Positions 53,549-61,206 of a stretch of DNA of 64,000 nucleotides are shown here, piece after piece; within the stretch, counting starts at the first letter, position 1; every line of letters starts with the position of its first letter. The stretch comes from Methylotenera_A sp046598525 (GTDB taxonomy: Bacteria; Pseudomonadota; Gammaproteobacteria; Burkholderiales; Methylophilaceae): positions 102,111-166,110 of the forward strand of contig JBKJIJ010000011.1 in NCBI GenBank assembly GCA_046598525.1. The letters run 5' to 3'. A model generated the notes under the pieces. That model saw nothing but the letters and a program-made list of their open reading frames with translations. It was not told where the DNA came from and ran no database searches. A program made the position numbers and the translations under genes.

Positions 53549-53625
53549 TGGGGAGTCGCCAAGTTGGTTAAGGCACTGGGTTTTGATCCCAGCATCCGAA
53601 GGTTCGAGTCCTTCCTCCTCAGCCA
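53549..53625 (+). tRNA. tRNA-Gln (TTG anticodon)
   Basis: 77 nt including encoded CCA. Acceptor TGGGGAG / CTCCTCA pairs over 7 bp with one G-T, anticodon stem CTGGG / CCCAG with loop TTTTGAT (anticodon TTG at 53583-53585), T-arm GAAGG / CCTTC with loop TTCGAGT. Discriminator G, as in Gln tRNAs. A terminator hairpin follows at 53669. Confidence 0.96.
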
Positions 53626-53668
53626 ATATTTAGTATGCAGATTTCATGTCTGCATCGATTAGAATAGT

Positions 53669-53708
53669 AAGCGTGTAGATTCTTTTGATTTACACGCTTT
53701 TATTTTTT
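53669..53708 (+). terminator. Terminator after tRNA-Gln
   Basis: AAGCGTGTA / TACACGCTT stem with a 13 nt loop, followed by TTATTTTTTG. Confidence 0.8.
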
Positions 53709-53817
53709 GTTAAATTAGCATCGTGTTTTGCTTAAAATTAAATAGGCAAAACAGTATAAAAGCTAAAAAAACAGCTAAGCATTAAATACCTAAGTATTAA
53801 AAATAAGGGGCGGCATT

Positions 53818-54768
53818 TTGAGTAACGGCAATATGATGGTGTTTACAGGCAATGCCAATCCAGAGCTTGCGCAACAAGTTGCAGAGCATTTAGGTATAGA
53901 GCTGGGGCGCGCTGATGTTGGCCGTTTTAGCGATGGCGAAGTGATGCTTGAGCTGCTTGAAAATGTGCGTGGCAAAGACGTATTTGTATTGCAATCAACC
54001 AGCCACCCAACCAATGACACCTTAATGGAAGTCATGGTAATGGTAGATGCGCTACGTCGCTCATCAGCTGGCCGCATTACCGCTGCGATTCCCTATTTGG
54101 GTTATTCGCGTCAAGATCGCCGTCCGCGTAGTGCACGCGTAGCGATTACAGCCAAAGTGGTCGCCAACATGCTCACTAGCGTTGGTGTTAACCGCTTATT
54201 AACCATGGATTTGCATTCTGACCAAATTCAAGGTTTTTTTGATATTCCAGTAGACAACATCTACGCAACACCAATTTTGCTAGATGATTTGCTTTTGCAA
54301 AACTATGAAGATTTAGTAGTCGTTTCACCAGATGTGGGTGGTGTGGTGCGCGCGCGTGCTTGTGCTAAACAGCTTAATTCTGATTTAGCCATTATTGATA
54401 AACGCCGCCCAAAAGCCAACGTAGCAAAAGTAATGAATATTATTGGTGAGGTAGCCGGCCGCACCTGTGTGATTATGGATGACATGGTGGACACCGCCAA
54501 CACGCTATGCGAAGCCGCAGCCGCGTTGAAAAAACAAGGCGCTAAACGTGTATTGGCTTATGCCACACACCCAGTATTATCAGGTTCAGCGGTAGAGCGC
54601 ATTATGAATTCAGATTTAGATGAATTAGTGGTGACCAATACAATTAAATTAAGCCCAGCCGCTGCTAATTGCACAAAAATTCGTCAATTAAGTGCCGCTG
54701 GTTTGTTGGCCGAAACGATTAAACGCATTAGCCAAGAAGAGTCTGTTTCTTCTTTATTTATGGATTAA
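53818..54768 (+). CDS. prs: Ribose-phosphate pyrophosphokinase
   Basis: Prs makes PRPP from ribose-5-phosphate and ATP for nucleotide, His and Trp synthesis. 316 residues. MVFTGNANPELAQQVAEHLG, GYSRQDRRPRSARVAIT (ATP/flexible loop), the metal-binding TMDLHSDQIQGFF and the PRPP loop VIMDDMVDTANTLCEA are present. The start is TTG at 53818 with AAGGGG 7 nt upstream, better than the ATG pair 15 nt later (53833). Its stop lies in the palindromic element at 54767. Confidence 0.96.
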   Translation: MSNGNMMVFTGNANPELAQQVAEHLGIELGRADVGRFSDGEVMLELLENVRGKDVFVLQSTSHPTNDTLMEVMVMVDALRRSSAGRITAAIPYLGYSRQDRRPRSARVAITAKVVANMLTSVGVNRLLTMDLHSDQIQGFFDIPVDNIYATPILLDDLLLQNYEDLVVVSPDVGGVVRARACAKQLNSDLAIIDKRRPKANVAKVMNIIGEVAGRTCVIMDDMVDTANTLCEAAAALKKQGAKRVLAYATHPVLSGSAVERIMNSDLDELVVTNTIKLSPAAANCTKIRQLSAAGLLAETIKRISQEESVSSLFMD

Positions 54769-54871
54769 TCGTTTTAAAAAATCCGCACTGACCGTGTCGG
54801 CTTCGCCTTGCTGTACTAATTGTACTATCTACGGCTCGCCTTCTTGTCATTGCAAATTTTCTAAAACGATT
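54767..54871. repeat. Long palindromic element, third type (prs-rplY gap)
   Basis: About 105 bp bounded by perfect inverted ends AATCGTTTTA / TAAAACGATT, with CGGCTTCGCCTTGCTGTACTA and TTGTACTATCTACGGCTCGCC around a GTAC-AATT-like centre (TGTACTAATTGTAC). The ends differ from copies A and B, but the size, fold and central GTAC-type palindrome are alike. It begins at the prs stop codon. Confidence 0.65.
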
Positions 54872-54966
54872 ACTTTTAAAGTTTTTAACCCTGTTTTCTG
54901 GTCGCGGAAAACAGTTTTTGTGTAGTACCGCCGCCCTTATCAGACGGCAAAATTAGGAGCAATAAA

Positions 54967-55611
54967 ATGAGTATCGAAATTAATGCAGTCAAACGTGACG
55001 TTAAAGGTACGGGTGCGAGCCGCCGTGCACGTCGCGCTGGCAATGTTCCAGGTGTGGTTTACGGCGCTGGTAAAGAAGCCGTCAATCTTGAATTAAATCA
55101 TAAAGAATTGTTTTTACAATTCCGTCATGAAGCGTTCCATGCGTCTATTTTAAGCCTGAATATCGGCGGCAAAAAAGAAAACGTGTTGTTACGTGACTAT
55201 CAAATGCACCCTGTACGCAATACAATCCAACACATTGATTTTCAACGTGTTTCAGCTTCAGAAAAAATCCACGTTAAAGTGCCGTTCCACTTCTTAAATG
55301 AAGATATTGCACCTGGCGTTAAAGTAGGCGGCGGTATTGTGGCGCATATTCTTACAGAAGCTGATGTAAGCTGCTTACCAAAAGACTTACCTGAGTTTAT
55401 TGAAGTGGATGTATCAGCGCTTGAAATCGGTGAATCTGTGCATTTATCACAAATTAAATTGCCAAAAGGCGTTGAATTTGTTGCACTAGCACATGAAAAT
55501 GATGCCGCAGTTGCCGCCATTGCTAAAACACGCGGTAGTTTAGCGGATGACGCAGCCGATGCAGCAACAGCCGCTAACGCAGCAGCTGAATCTGCAACAC
55601 CAGCATCTTAA
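54967..55611 (+). CDS. rplY: 50S ribosomal protein L25 (CTC form)
   Basis: The 214-residue long form of L25, which binds 5S rRNA; the C-terminal CTC domain is present (KVGGGIVAHILTEADVSCLPKDLPEFIEVDVSALEIGESVHL). The N-terminal RNA-binding part has KRDVKGTGASRRARRAGNVPGVVYG. The last 25 residues are Ala/Asp-rich. TAGGAGC precedes the ATG. A strong terminator follows. Confidence 0.96.
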   Translation: MSIEINAVKRDVKGTGASRRARRAGNVPGVVYGAGKEAVNLELNHKELFLQFRHEAFHASILSLNIGGKKENVLLRDYQMHPVRNTIQHIDFQRVSASEKIHVKVPFHFLNEDIAPGVKVGGGIVAHILTEADVSCLPKDLPEFIEVDVSALEIGESVHLSQIKLPKGVEFVALAHENDAAVAAIAKTRGSLADDAADAATAANAAAESATPAS

Positions 55612-55623
55612 TTTTTGCTGATT

Positions 55624-55662
55624 AAAAAAACGCGCACTTTTATTGTAAAGTGCGCGTTTTTT
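55624..55662 (+). terminator. Terminator after rplY
   Basis: AAAACGCGCACTTT-TATTG-TAAAGTGCGCGTTTT, a 14 bp near-perfect stem ending in a T run. Confidence 0.92.
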
Positions 55663-55751
55663 ATTTGTTAGCGACCTTTTATTAACAAGCGTGCTTTCTA
55701 TTCACAACCAAGTTTTTATTCAAAGTAAAATAATCAACTAAAATAATCACA

Positions 55752-56318
55752 ATGAGCGGCATTAAACTTTTTGTAGGTTTGGGTAACCCTGGCGATAAAT
55801 ACGTTGCCACGCGCCATAACGCCGGTTTTTGGTGGATAGATCAAATTGCAGCGCAAACCAATAGCAAGCTGGCTATTGACGCTAAAATGTTTGGCATTGT
55901 GGCTAAATATGGTCAAGATAAGTGGATGTTAAAACCCACTACTTTTATGAATGGCAGTGGTAAATCCATTGCCGCACTAGCCAACTATTACAAATTTCAG
56001 CCGGCTGAAGTTTTAGTGATTCATGATGAGCTGGATTTGCCAGTAGGCACGGCTAGATTAAAATTCGGTGGCGGTCATGGTGGCCATAATGGCTTAAAAG
56101 ATACTCACGCCGCGCTGGGCACCGCCGATTACTGGCGGCTACGCATTGGCATTGGTCACCCGGGTGACCGCAATGAAGTGGTTAACTACGTGCTTAAAGC
56201 CCCATTAAAAGATGAACAAACCGCCATAGACGACAGCATTATTAAAAGCGCCAACCTGTTAGATGCATTATCCGCAGGTGACTTTGAAAGCGCCATGTTA
56301 AAATTGCATACAATGTAA
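55752..56318 (+). CDS. pth: Peptidyl-tRNA hydrolase
   Basis: Pth frees tRNA from prematurely released peptidyl-tRNA. The 188-residue enzyme has FVGLGNPGDKYVATRHNAGFW (catalytic His in TRHNAG), PTTFMNGSGKSIA, HDELDLPVGTARLKFGGGHGGHNGLK and RIGIGHP. Between rplY and ychF in the usual betaproteobacterial order. Confidence 0.97.
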   Translation: MSGIKLFVGLGNPGDKYVATRHNAGFWWIDQIAAQTNSKLAIDAKMFGIVAKYGQDKWMLKPTTFMNGSGKSIAALANYYKFQPAEVLVIHDELDLPVGTARLKFGGGHGGHNGLKDTHAALGTADYWRLRIGIGHPGDRNEVVNYVLKAPLKDEQTAIDDSIIKSANLLDALSAGDFESAMLKLHTM

Positions 56319-56380
56319 TTAAACTCTAAGTTTTAATGGTTCCAAGTTTATTAGCGCTAAATTTTATTCGACTCTTCACA

Positions 56381-56459
56381 CGTCATTCCCGCGAAAGCGG
56401 GAATCCATGTTGAAGTTAAAAAAGTACAAGAATGGATTCCCGCTTTCGCGGGAATGACG
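56381..56459. repeat. Inverted pair of CGTCATTCCCGCG hairpin repeats
   Basis: Two facing copies, CGTCATTCCCGCG-AAAG-CGGGAATCCA and its reverse complement, 24 nt apart, so the block is both two small hairpins and one large one. It has the form of a small MITE/REP-type element. The same word occurs singly at 22327-22352. It lies between pth and ychF. Confidence 0.85.
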
Positions 56460-56480
56460 AAATAGGAAAGAAAGTAAATT

Positions 56481-57566
56481 ATGAAATGTGGAATTGTAGG
56501 CTTACCTAACGTAGGCAAATCAACCTTATTTAATGCCATTACCAAAGCGGGTATTGCGGCCGAAAACTACCCGTTTTGCACCATTGAGCCAAACGTGGGC
56601 ATTGTAGAAGTGCCAGACCCTCGCTTGCAACCCTTAATTGACATTGTAAAACCGCAAAAAATACAGCCAGCAATTGTTGAGTTTGTGGATATTGCTGGCT
56701 TGGTTGCAGGCGCATCAAAAGGTGAAGGCTTGGGCAATAAGTTCTTAGCCAATATTCGCGAAACCGATGCGATTTGCCACGTGGTACGCTGCTTTGAAGA
56801 CGGCAATGTGATTCACGTTGCCAATAAAATTGACCCGCTTTCGGATATTGAAGTAATTGATACCGAATTAGCTTTAGCCGACATGGAAACGGTTGAAAAA
56901 ACCATGCAACGCGAAAGCAAAAAAGCCAAAAGCGGCGACAAAGACGCGATTGCCTTAATTGCCGTGCTAGATAAAGTACTGCCCTGCCTAAACGAAGCCA
57001 AAGCCGTGCGCACATTGGGCTTAGATGACGATGAATTGCAATTGTTAAAACCGCTATGCTTAATCACGGTTAAGCCTGTCATGTATTTAGCCAATGTGGA
57101 TGAAAAAGGTTTTGAAAATAATCCATTGTTAGACAAAGTAGTTGCGCTGGGCAAAGCCGAAAACGCCCCTGTAGTGTGTATTTGCGCCAAAATTGAAGGC
57201 GAAATTTCAGAGCTAGAAGAAGAAGACAAATTGTTATTCTTATCAGAGCTAGGCCAAGATGAACCCGGCTTAAACCGTGTGATTCGCGCCGCTTACGATT
57301 TATTAGGCCGGCAAACATACTTCACCGCTGGCGTGCAAGAAGTGCGCGCTTGGACCGTTAAAAAAGGTGCAACCGCCCCGCAAGCCGCTGGCGTAATTCA
57401 TACCGACTTTGAACGCGGATTTATTCGTGCCGAAGTGATTCAATACGATGAATACGTGAAAAACAAAGGCGAACAAGGCAGCAAAGAAGCCGGCAAAATG
57501 CGTTTAGAAGGCAAAGAATACATCGTGCAAGACGGTGATGTGATGCATTTTAGGTTTAACGTTTAA
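56481..57566 (+). CDS. ychF: Redox-regulated ATPase YchF
   Basis: A 361-residue Obg-family P-loop protein that prefers ATP and binds ribosomes. GIVGLPNVGKSTLFNAIT (G1), FVDIAGLVAGASKGEGLGN (G3), the ATP-specific YLANVDEKG in place of NKxD, and a C-terminal TGS domain (TYFTAGVQEVRAWTVKKGATAPQAAGVIH). After pth, usual neighbour. Confidence 0.97.
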   Translation: MKCGIVGLPNVGKSTLFNAITKAGIAAENYPFCTIEPNVGIVEVPDPRLQPLIDIVKPQKIQPAIVEFVDIAGLVAGASKGEGLGNKFLANIRETDAICHVVRCFEDGNVIHVANKIDPLSDIEVIDTELALADMETVEKTMQRESKKAKSGDKDAIALIAVLDKVLPCLNEAKAVRTLGLDDDELQLLKPLCLITVKPVMYLANVDEKGFENNPLLDKVVALGKAENAPVVCICAKIEGEISELEEEDKLLFLSELGQDEPGLNRVIRAAYDLLGRQTYFTAGVQEVRAWTVKKGATAPQAAGVIHTDFERGFIRAEVIQYDEYVKNKGEQGSKEAGKMRLEGKEYIVQDGDVMHFRFNV

Positions 57567-57649
57567 GCTTCGGGCAGTTTAATGTCTGGCTTACAAAGTT
57601 AAATAAATAACTGCGCAAAGTTTAATTTTATACCAACTGTTTTTATTAA

Positions 57650-57676
57650 CCGTTCGTGGTGAGCCCGTCGAACCAC
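57650..57676. repeat. Half of a CGTTCGTGGTGAGC dispersed repeat
   Basis: CCGTTCGTGGTGAGCCCGTCG followed by AACCAC. This is one arm plus centre of a common proteobacterial intergenic repeat; the closing arm is degenerate. Confidence 0.45.
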
Positions 57677-57737
57677 ATGCACTAAGAACAAACAATTAAT
57701 AATAACCATTAAGTTTAACTAAAAATCAAAGTTATTT

Positions 57738-57766
57738 TTGACAATAGCCCACTAAAACACTAGAAT
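57738..57766 (+). promoter_or_regulatory. Sigma-70 promoter of tRNA-Met
   Basis: TTGACA at 57738-57743, exactly 17 nt spacer, TAGAAT at 57761-57766. The tRNA begins 44 nt further on. Confidence 0.85.
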
Positions 57767-57810
57767 TGCGCTCTTGCCAGTAATTAAGAAATATTGGCTA
57801 AAAGTTTCAT

Positions 57811-57887
57811 GGTGATGTAGCTCAGTTGGTTAGAGCACAGGATTCATAATCCTGGGGTCGAGGGTTCAAGTCCCTCTTTCACCACCA
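57811..57887 (+). tRNA. tRNA with CAT anticodon, probably elongator tRNA-Met
   Basis: 77 nt with encoded CCA. Anticodon stem CAGGA / TCCTG, loop TTCATAA (CAT at 57845-57847), T-arm GAGGG / CCCTC with loop TTCAAGT. Acceptor GGTGATG / TTTCACC has a T6-T67 mismatch and a G7-T66 wobble. The body resembles elongator Met tRNA; the lysidine-modified Ile tRNA (also CAT) cannot be excluded by eye. The accessory region starts just after it. Confidence 0.88.
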
Positions 57888-57889
57888 AT

Positions 57890-57939
57890 AAAATCAAGGG
57901 CTTACAGGTTTATATGACTTGTAAGCCTTTTGATTTTTT
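57890..57939 (+). terminator. Terminator directly after tRNA-Met
   Basis: AAAATCAAGGGCTTACAG and CTTGTAAGCCTTTTGATTTT form a long stem around a 10 nt loop, ending in a T run 3 nt past the tRNA CCA. Confidence 0.82.
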
Positions 57940-57990
57940 GTCTTTGTAACCAGTTTGTAATCCTAATTGACGAATAAATCAATAATCAAG

Positions 57991-58191
57991 TTAGTTAATT
58001 GTTTTGTTAGATTCTGATTCCAATAAATCAAGTGCAGCGTGAATTGCTTTTGATGAACCTTCTAACTCATTGTTAAATCGAGTTTTGGCATCACCATTAG
58101 GAATCTCTGTTGATAAATGCGCTATAGAGTTATTTAATAAACTAATGGCTTTAACCATTTGTAATAATATTTGTTTTTCATTTTCAGTCAT
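57991..58191 (-). CDS. Small protein of unknown function, coupled to the HNH gene
   Basis: A 66-residue soluble, mainly helical protein (MTENEKQILLQMVKAISLLNN..., ending LLESESNKTIN). Its ATG at 58189-58191 overlaps the TGA of the HNH-like gene (ATGA), which supports the start and shows coupled translation. No signal peptide. I do not recognise the family; an accessory or regulatory partner of the HNH-like protein is a guess. Confidence 0.65.
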   Translation of the reverse strand: MTENEKQILLQMVKAISLLNNSIAHLSTEIPNGDAKTRFNNELEGSSKAIHAALDLLESESNKTIN

Positions 58192-58460
58192 ATACAACCT
58201 TTAAGTTCCCACATATTTTTAAGCTTCGCATCTTCTTTTGTTTGCCATTGCATATTCTTAGGCGTATCAAGGCCACCACAGGCTAAAGGCTTAATATGAT
58301 CTATCACATACCCCTCACAACGCCCTTTGTAACGCCCAGTAGCAGGGCATGGGTTTTCTAGCCTGAATTGTTTGATTTCATGATAACTACGTAAATTTCT
58401 TGCATCTACAGAGCTATTAGAAATACTTGCAATCAGAAAGAAGGCTAGAAGGTGTTCCAT
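58188..58460 (-). CDS. Small secreted HNH-endonuclease-like protein
   Basis: A 90-residue protein with an N-terminal signal-like stretch (MEHLLAFFLIASISNSSVDA) followed by an HNH-type core: CPATGRYKGRCEGYVIDHIKP (DH of the motif), LACGGLDTPKNMQWQT (the Asn) and EDAKLKNMWE. The last His of a classic HNH is not present, as in a known group of short exported HNH-like proteins. Probably periplasmic or secreted nuclease. First gene of a two-gene operon with the 66-residue protein. Confidence 0.78.
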   Translation of the reverse strand: MEHLLAFFLIASISNSSVDARNLRSYHEIKQFRLENPCPATGRYKGRCEGYVIDHIKPLACGGLDTPKNMQWQTKEDAKLKNMWELKGCI

Positions 58461-58639
58461 GATTTGTTGGTTAACATGTTATTTAAAATCCCTTATGGCC
58501 AAAGTTTCTATATGTCCCAATCCAGAAACTACATTTTAGTATGATGTTGCTGATACTTAGTTAAATAATATCTTATTTTTTTGTCTCGTTTTTGATTTGT
58601 GGGTACTAAAAATATGATTAATAGCCAAAGATTTATAAA

Positions 58640-58762
58640 TTAATGACAGTGCCATAAACCCGTTCTATTGTCAGTATGACAGCCAGTGGAAGTAGTGCCG
58701 CCTGAGTGTGCAAGCGCCCCAATAGAAAAAATAAATGGTAATACAAAGATAACACTTTTCAT
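58640..58762 (-). CDS. Very small secreted protein with HSGG...HCH motif
   Basis: A 40-residue frame with an excellent ribosome binding site (AGGAGAG, about 5 nt from the ATG at 58760-58762). It begins with a signal peptide (MKSVIFVLPFIFSIGALA) and the mature part is about 22 residues, starting HSGGTTSTGCHTD and ending GLWHCH. This resembles the YHYH-type HSGG...GCH...T G..HCH motif of small exported proteins, perhaps metal binding through its His and Cys residues. Too short for most gene finders. Confidence 0.7.
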   Translation of the reverse strand: MKSVIFVLPFIFSIGALAHSGGTTSTGCHTDNRTGLWHCH

Positions 58763-58786
58763 TTTAACTCTCCTTGATGCCATATT

Positions 58787-60130
58787 GGGGGCGTGTCCTG
58801 AATTTTGTGTAAACGTCGGTTATCACTGTTGCGGCATTCGATCTTCAAACTGAATACTAAACCTATTTAAGGCAGGTTTCCAATCACGTAGCGGCATGGT
58901 CCAGCGTTTGCTGATATTCATTAACGCCAGATAGAACAATTTCATCACGGATTCATCGTTCGGAAATGCACCACGACTTTTAGTCACTTTGCGCAAACTC
59001 ATGTTGACCGATTCAATCGCGTTTGTGGTGTAAATAATGCGCCTGATTTCAGGTGGATAATCAAAGAATGGGATGACGCGCGCCCAATTATTGCGCCATG
59101 ACTGGGATATGGGCGGATACGCAGCATCCCATTTCGCTTCAAACTCAGTGAGATATTGCGCGGCTTCATACTCGGTCGCCGCGGTGTAAATGCGCTTCAA
59201 ATCTGCGGCGACAACATCACGTTTATTCCAACCCACGTAATTGAGGCTATTACGGACCATGTGCACAATGCAAAGCTGTACCGCCGCTTGTGGATATACC
59301 GCTTCAATGGCTTCGGGGAATCCCTTAAGACCATCCACGCAGGCGATAAATATATCTTGTACACCGCGATTCTTCAGCTCCGTGATGACTTGCAACCAGA
59401 ATTTAGCGCCTTCCGTTTGCGCGACGCATAAGCCCAGCACTTCTTTCTCGCCGTTCATGTTGATGCCAATGGCAAGGTAAACCGCTTTAGCTCTGACTGC
59501 GCCTGCATCGCGCACTTTAACGTGGATGCAATCCAGGTACACCACAGGATAAACGCGATCAAGTGGCCGCGATTGCCAAAGCTTCACTTCTTCAACAACC
59601 GCGTCTGTGACGTTGGATATTAAGGTTGGTGATACTTCGGTACCGTACATTTCTTGTAAATGCTGCTGAATCTCCCTCACGGTCATGCCGCGCGCGTAGA
59701 GCGAGATAATCTTGTCATCAAAACCAGTCCAGCGTGTTTGGCGGATGGGGATGAGTTGCGGCTCAAAACTGCCCTCACGGTCACGCGGGATTTCGATGGG
59801 AAGTTCGCCAAACTCACCTTTGAGGGTTTTATGGCTTTTGCCGTTACGCGCATTGCCCGTGCTGTTACTGACAGCGGCATGTTTATCGTGACCAAGATGC
59901 TCAGTCATTTCAGCCTGCTAAGCCCGTTCAACGAGTGCTTTGGTGAGTTGCTTAAGTAAGCCATTCTCACCAATTAAGTCTTCAGGTTTTTGATATCCAG
60001 CCAGTAATTCATCCATTAAATCGTTGGGTAAAGCCTTAAGTGCTTTGGTTTGTGTTGTCATTTTTATCTACTTTCATAAAATAGCAGTCTCCTGCAAAAT
60101 GACATTTACACAAAATTATTTACACCCTCT
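58787..60130 (-). mobile_element. IS256-family insertion sequence
   Basis: The transposase gene is enclosed by imperfect inverted repeats of about 30 bp: at 58787-58816 and at 60101-60130, sharing the 16-base core AATTTTGTGTAAA-pyrimidine-GTC plus a G-rich outer end. The element is about 1.34 kb, normal for IS256. I could not see a convincing 8-9 bp target duplication, so the exact ends may be a few bases off or the flanks have changed. Confidence 0.85.
58823..60061 (-). pseudogene. IS256-family transposase interrupted by an in-frame amber codon
   Basis: The full frame runs from ATG at 60059-60061 to the stop at 58823 (412 residues, normal for IS256 Mutator-type transposases). Codon 48 is TAG (59918-59920): ...LTKALVERA-stop-QAEMTEHLGHD, where relatives read ERALEAEMTEHLGH. 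Downstream, from ATG 59908, 361 residues remain open and contain the DDE residues in YLDCIHVKVRD, ACVDGLKGFPEA and TNAIESVNMSLRKV. Either the copy is dead, or a shortened product is made from 59908. Confidence 0.85.
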
Positions 60131-60228
60131 AACCTAATATAGGTCTTGAGATTAGTAATGTAAATAAATCGTTCTAACAGAATTATTTATTAAATTATTT
60201 GGCGGGTTTTTGGATTGGTAAAAAGTAA

Positions 60229-60248
60229 AAGCCACTAGAAAGTGGCTT
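60229..60248 (-). terminator. Terminator after the membrane-protein gene
   Basis: AAGCCACT-AGAA-AGTGGCTT; on the reverse strand it is followed by TTTACTTTTT. Confidence 0.75.
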
Positions 60249-60279
60249 ATTTACTAGTGTATTTGCGAATGAATAAAAC

Positions 60280-60756
60280 TTAATACTCTCTTTGTGCAAT
60301 AGTTGCATAAACTAAGCCGAGCACAGCGCCATAGACAATATGCGCGAAAATACCAATCCAACCTCTTGCCATGGCAAACCATGGAAATACCGCTGTCATC
60401 CCATAGAAAGCTACAAAGTACACGACGAGACCAAATACGGCTCCGATCATAGTAGTCATGCCAACAGTACGACCGCGCGCAATGAACGCAAACAATAATG
60501 CGAAAATTATAGAAAGTCCGTAGTGAATTAGCATCGCCACCATCATAATGACAGCATCAAACGTAGCTGGTGGGGGCAATACTTCTTTGCCCATACCAAT
60601 GGCTGCAATCATACGCGGTGGACCCCAAGGGCTACCTCCCATAAAAATAGGGACCATAATCATTTCCAGAGCCAAAAAGACAGCCCCAGAGGCAATAGCG
60701 GCCCAGATTGCAGCTTTTACATTTATAAGAGGTTTAACAATATTGGATTCAAGCAT
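60280..60756 (-). CDS. Four-helix membrane protein of unknown function
   Basis: A 158-residue integral membrane protein with four hydrophobic segments (AAIWAAIASGAVFLALEMIMV, MMVAMLIHYGLSIIFALLFAF, MIGAVFGLVVYFVAFYGM, IGIFAHIVYGAVLGLVYA). The loop GGSPWGPPRMIAAIGMGKEVLPPPATFD is characteristic of a widespread family of bacterial hypothetical proteins. Monocistronic with a terminator. Function unknown. Confidence 0.75.
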   Translation of the reverse strand: MLESNIVKPLINVKAAIWAAIASGAVFLALEMIMVPIFMGGSPWGPPRMIAAIGMGKEVLPPPATFDAVIMMVAMLIHYGLSIIFALLFAFIARGRTVGMTTMIGAVFGLVVYFVAFYGMTAVFPWFAMARGWIGIFAHIVYGAVLGLVYATIAQREY

Positions 60757-60943
60757 TTTTTATAGCCTTCGTTATAATTGGTTTTTAGACTTTATTGAAA
60801 ACATACATGACAACTAAGCAATCATATACTAATATTCCTAATGTATGCTTATATCTATTTATTTCTGTAATCTTCCTAAATAATAAGTAATTTTAATTTT
60901 TGCTTAAACAGATGCTTACATTTAAGAAATATCGTCAGTCATG

Positions 60944-60972
60944 AAAAAGCCCCACATCGCTGTGAGGCTTTT
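60944..60972. terminator. Terminator-like hairpin
   Basis: AAAAAGCCCCACA-TCGC-TGTGAGGCTTTT with one bulged C. No gene clearly ends at it; it stands next to the tRNA-like fragment, as is common at old integration sites. Confidence 0.6.
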
Positions 60973-60981
60973 AAATACTTG

Positions 60982-61026
60982 TGGCCGGAGCGAGAGTCAA
61001 ACCTGCGACACGCGGATTTTAATCCG
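60982..61026 (-). pseudogene. tRNA-like 3' half fragment
   Basis: On the reverse strand it reads CGGATTAAAATCCG, then GTGTCGCAGGTTTGACTCTCG and CTCCGGCCA. This looks like an anticodon stem-loop, variable loop, T-arm (loop TTTGACT, near the TTCGANT consensus) and acceptor strand, with the 5' half missing and the anticodon loop short. It does not match tRNA-Met at 57811. Probable remnant of an attachment site or decayed tRNA. Confidence 0.55.
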
Positions 61027-61206
61027 AAATATAAGCAAAATATAGTGAAGTAAATTGATTAAGAAATTTATATGGGGGGGTTGTATGTGGGTTAAAATTA
61101 ATTATTTAAGAAAATTTATATTGATATTTCCCCGCTATTTTTTATGTGTTAAACAACATAGCTTCCATTTTTAAACTATGTGAACTTTATTCTATGCAGC
61201 TGTAAG

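Noticed and set aside
56539..57318. Antisense ORFs across ychF
   Set aside because: Same reason; ychF is fully conserved on the + strand.
57811..57887. Assignment as tRNA-Ile (lysidine CAT)
   Set aside because: The anticodon alone cannot decide; the body words around the anticodon and variable loop look more like elongator Met, so Met is preferred but not certain.
58780..60140. Target-site duplication of the IS256 element
   Set aside because: Flanks on the two sides (CCATATTG-like and CTAACCTA-like) do not match over 8-9 bp, so none is reported.
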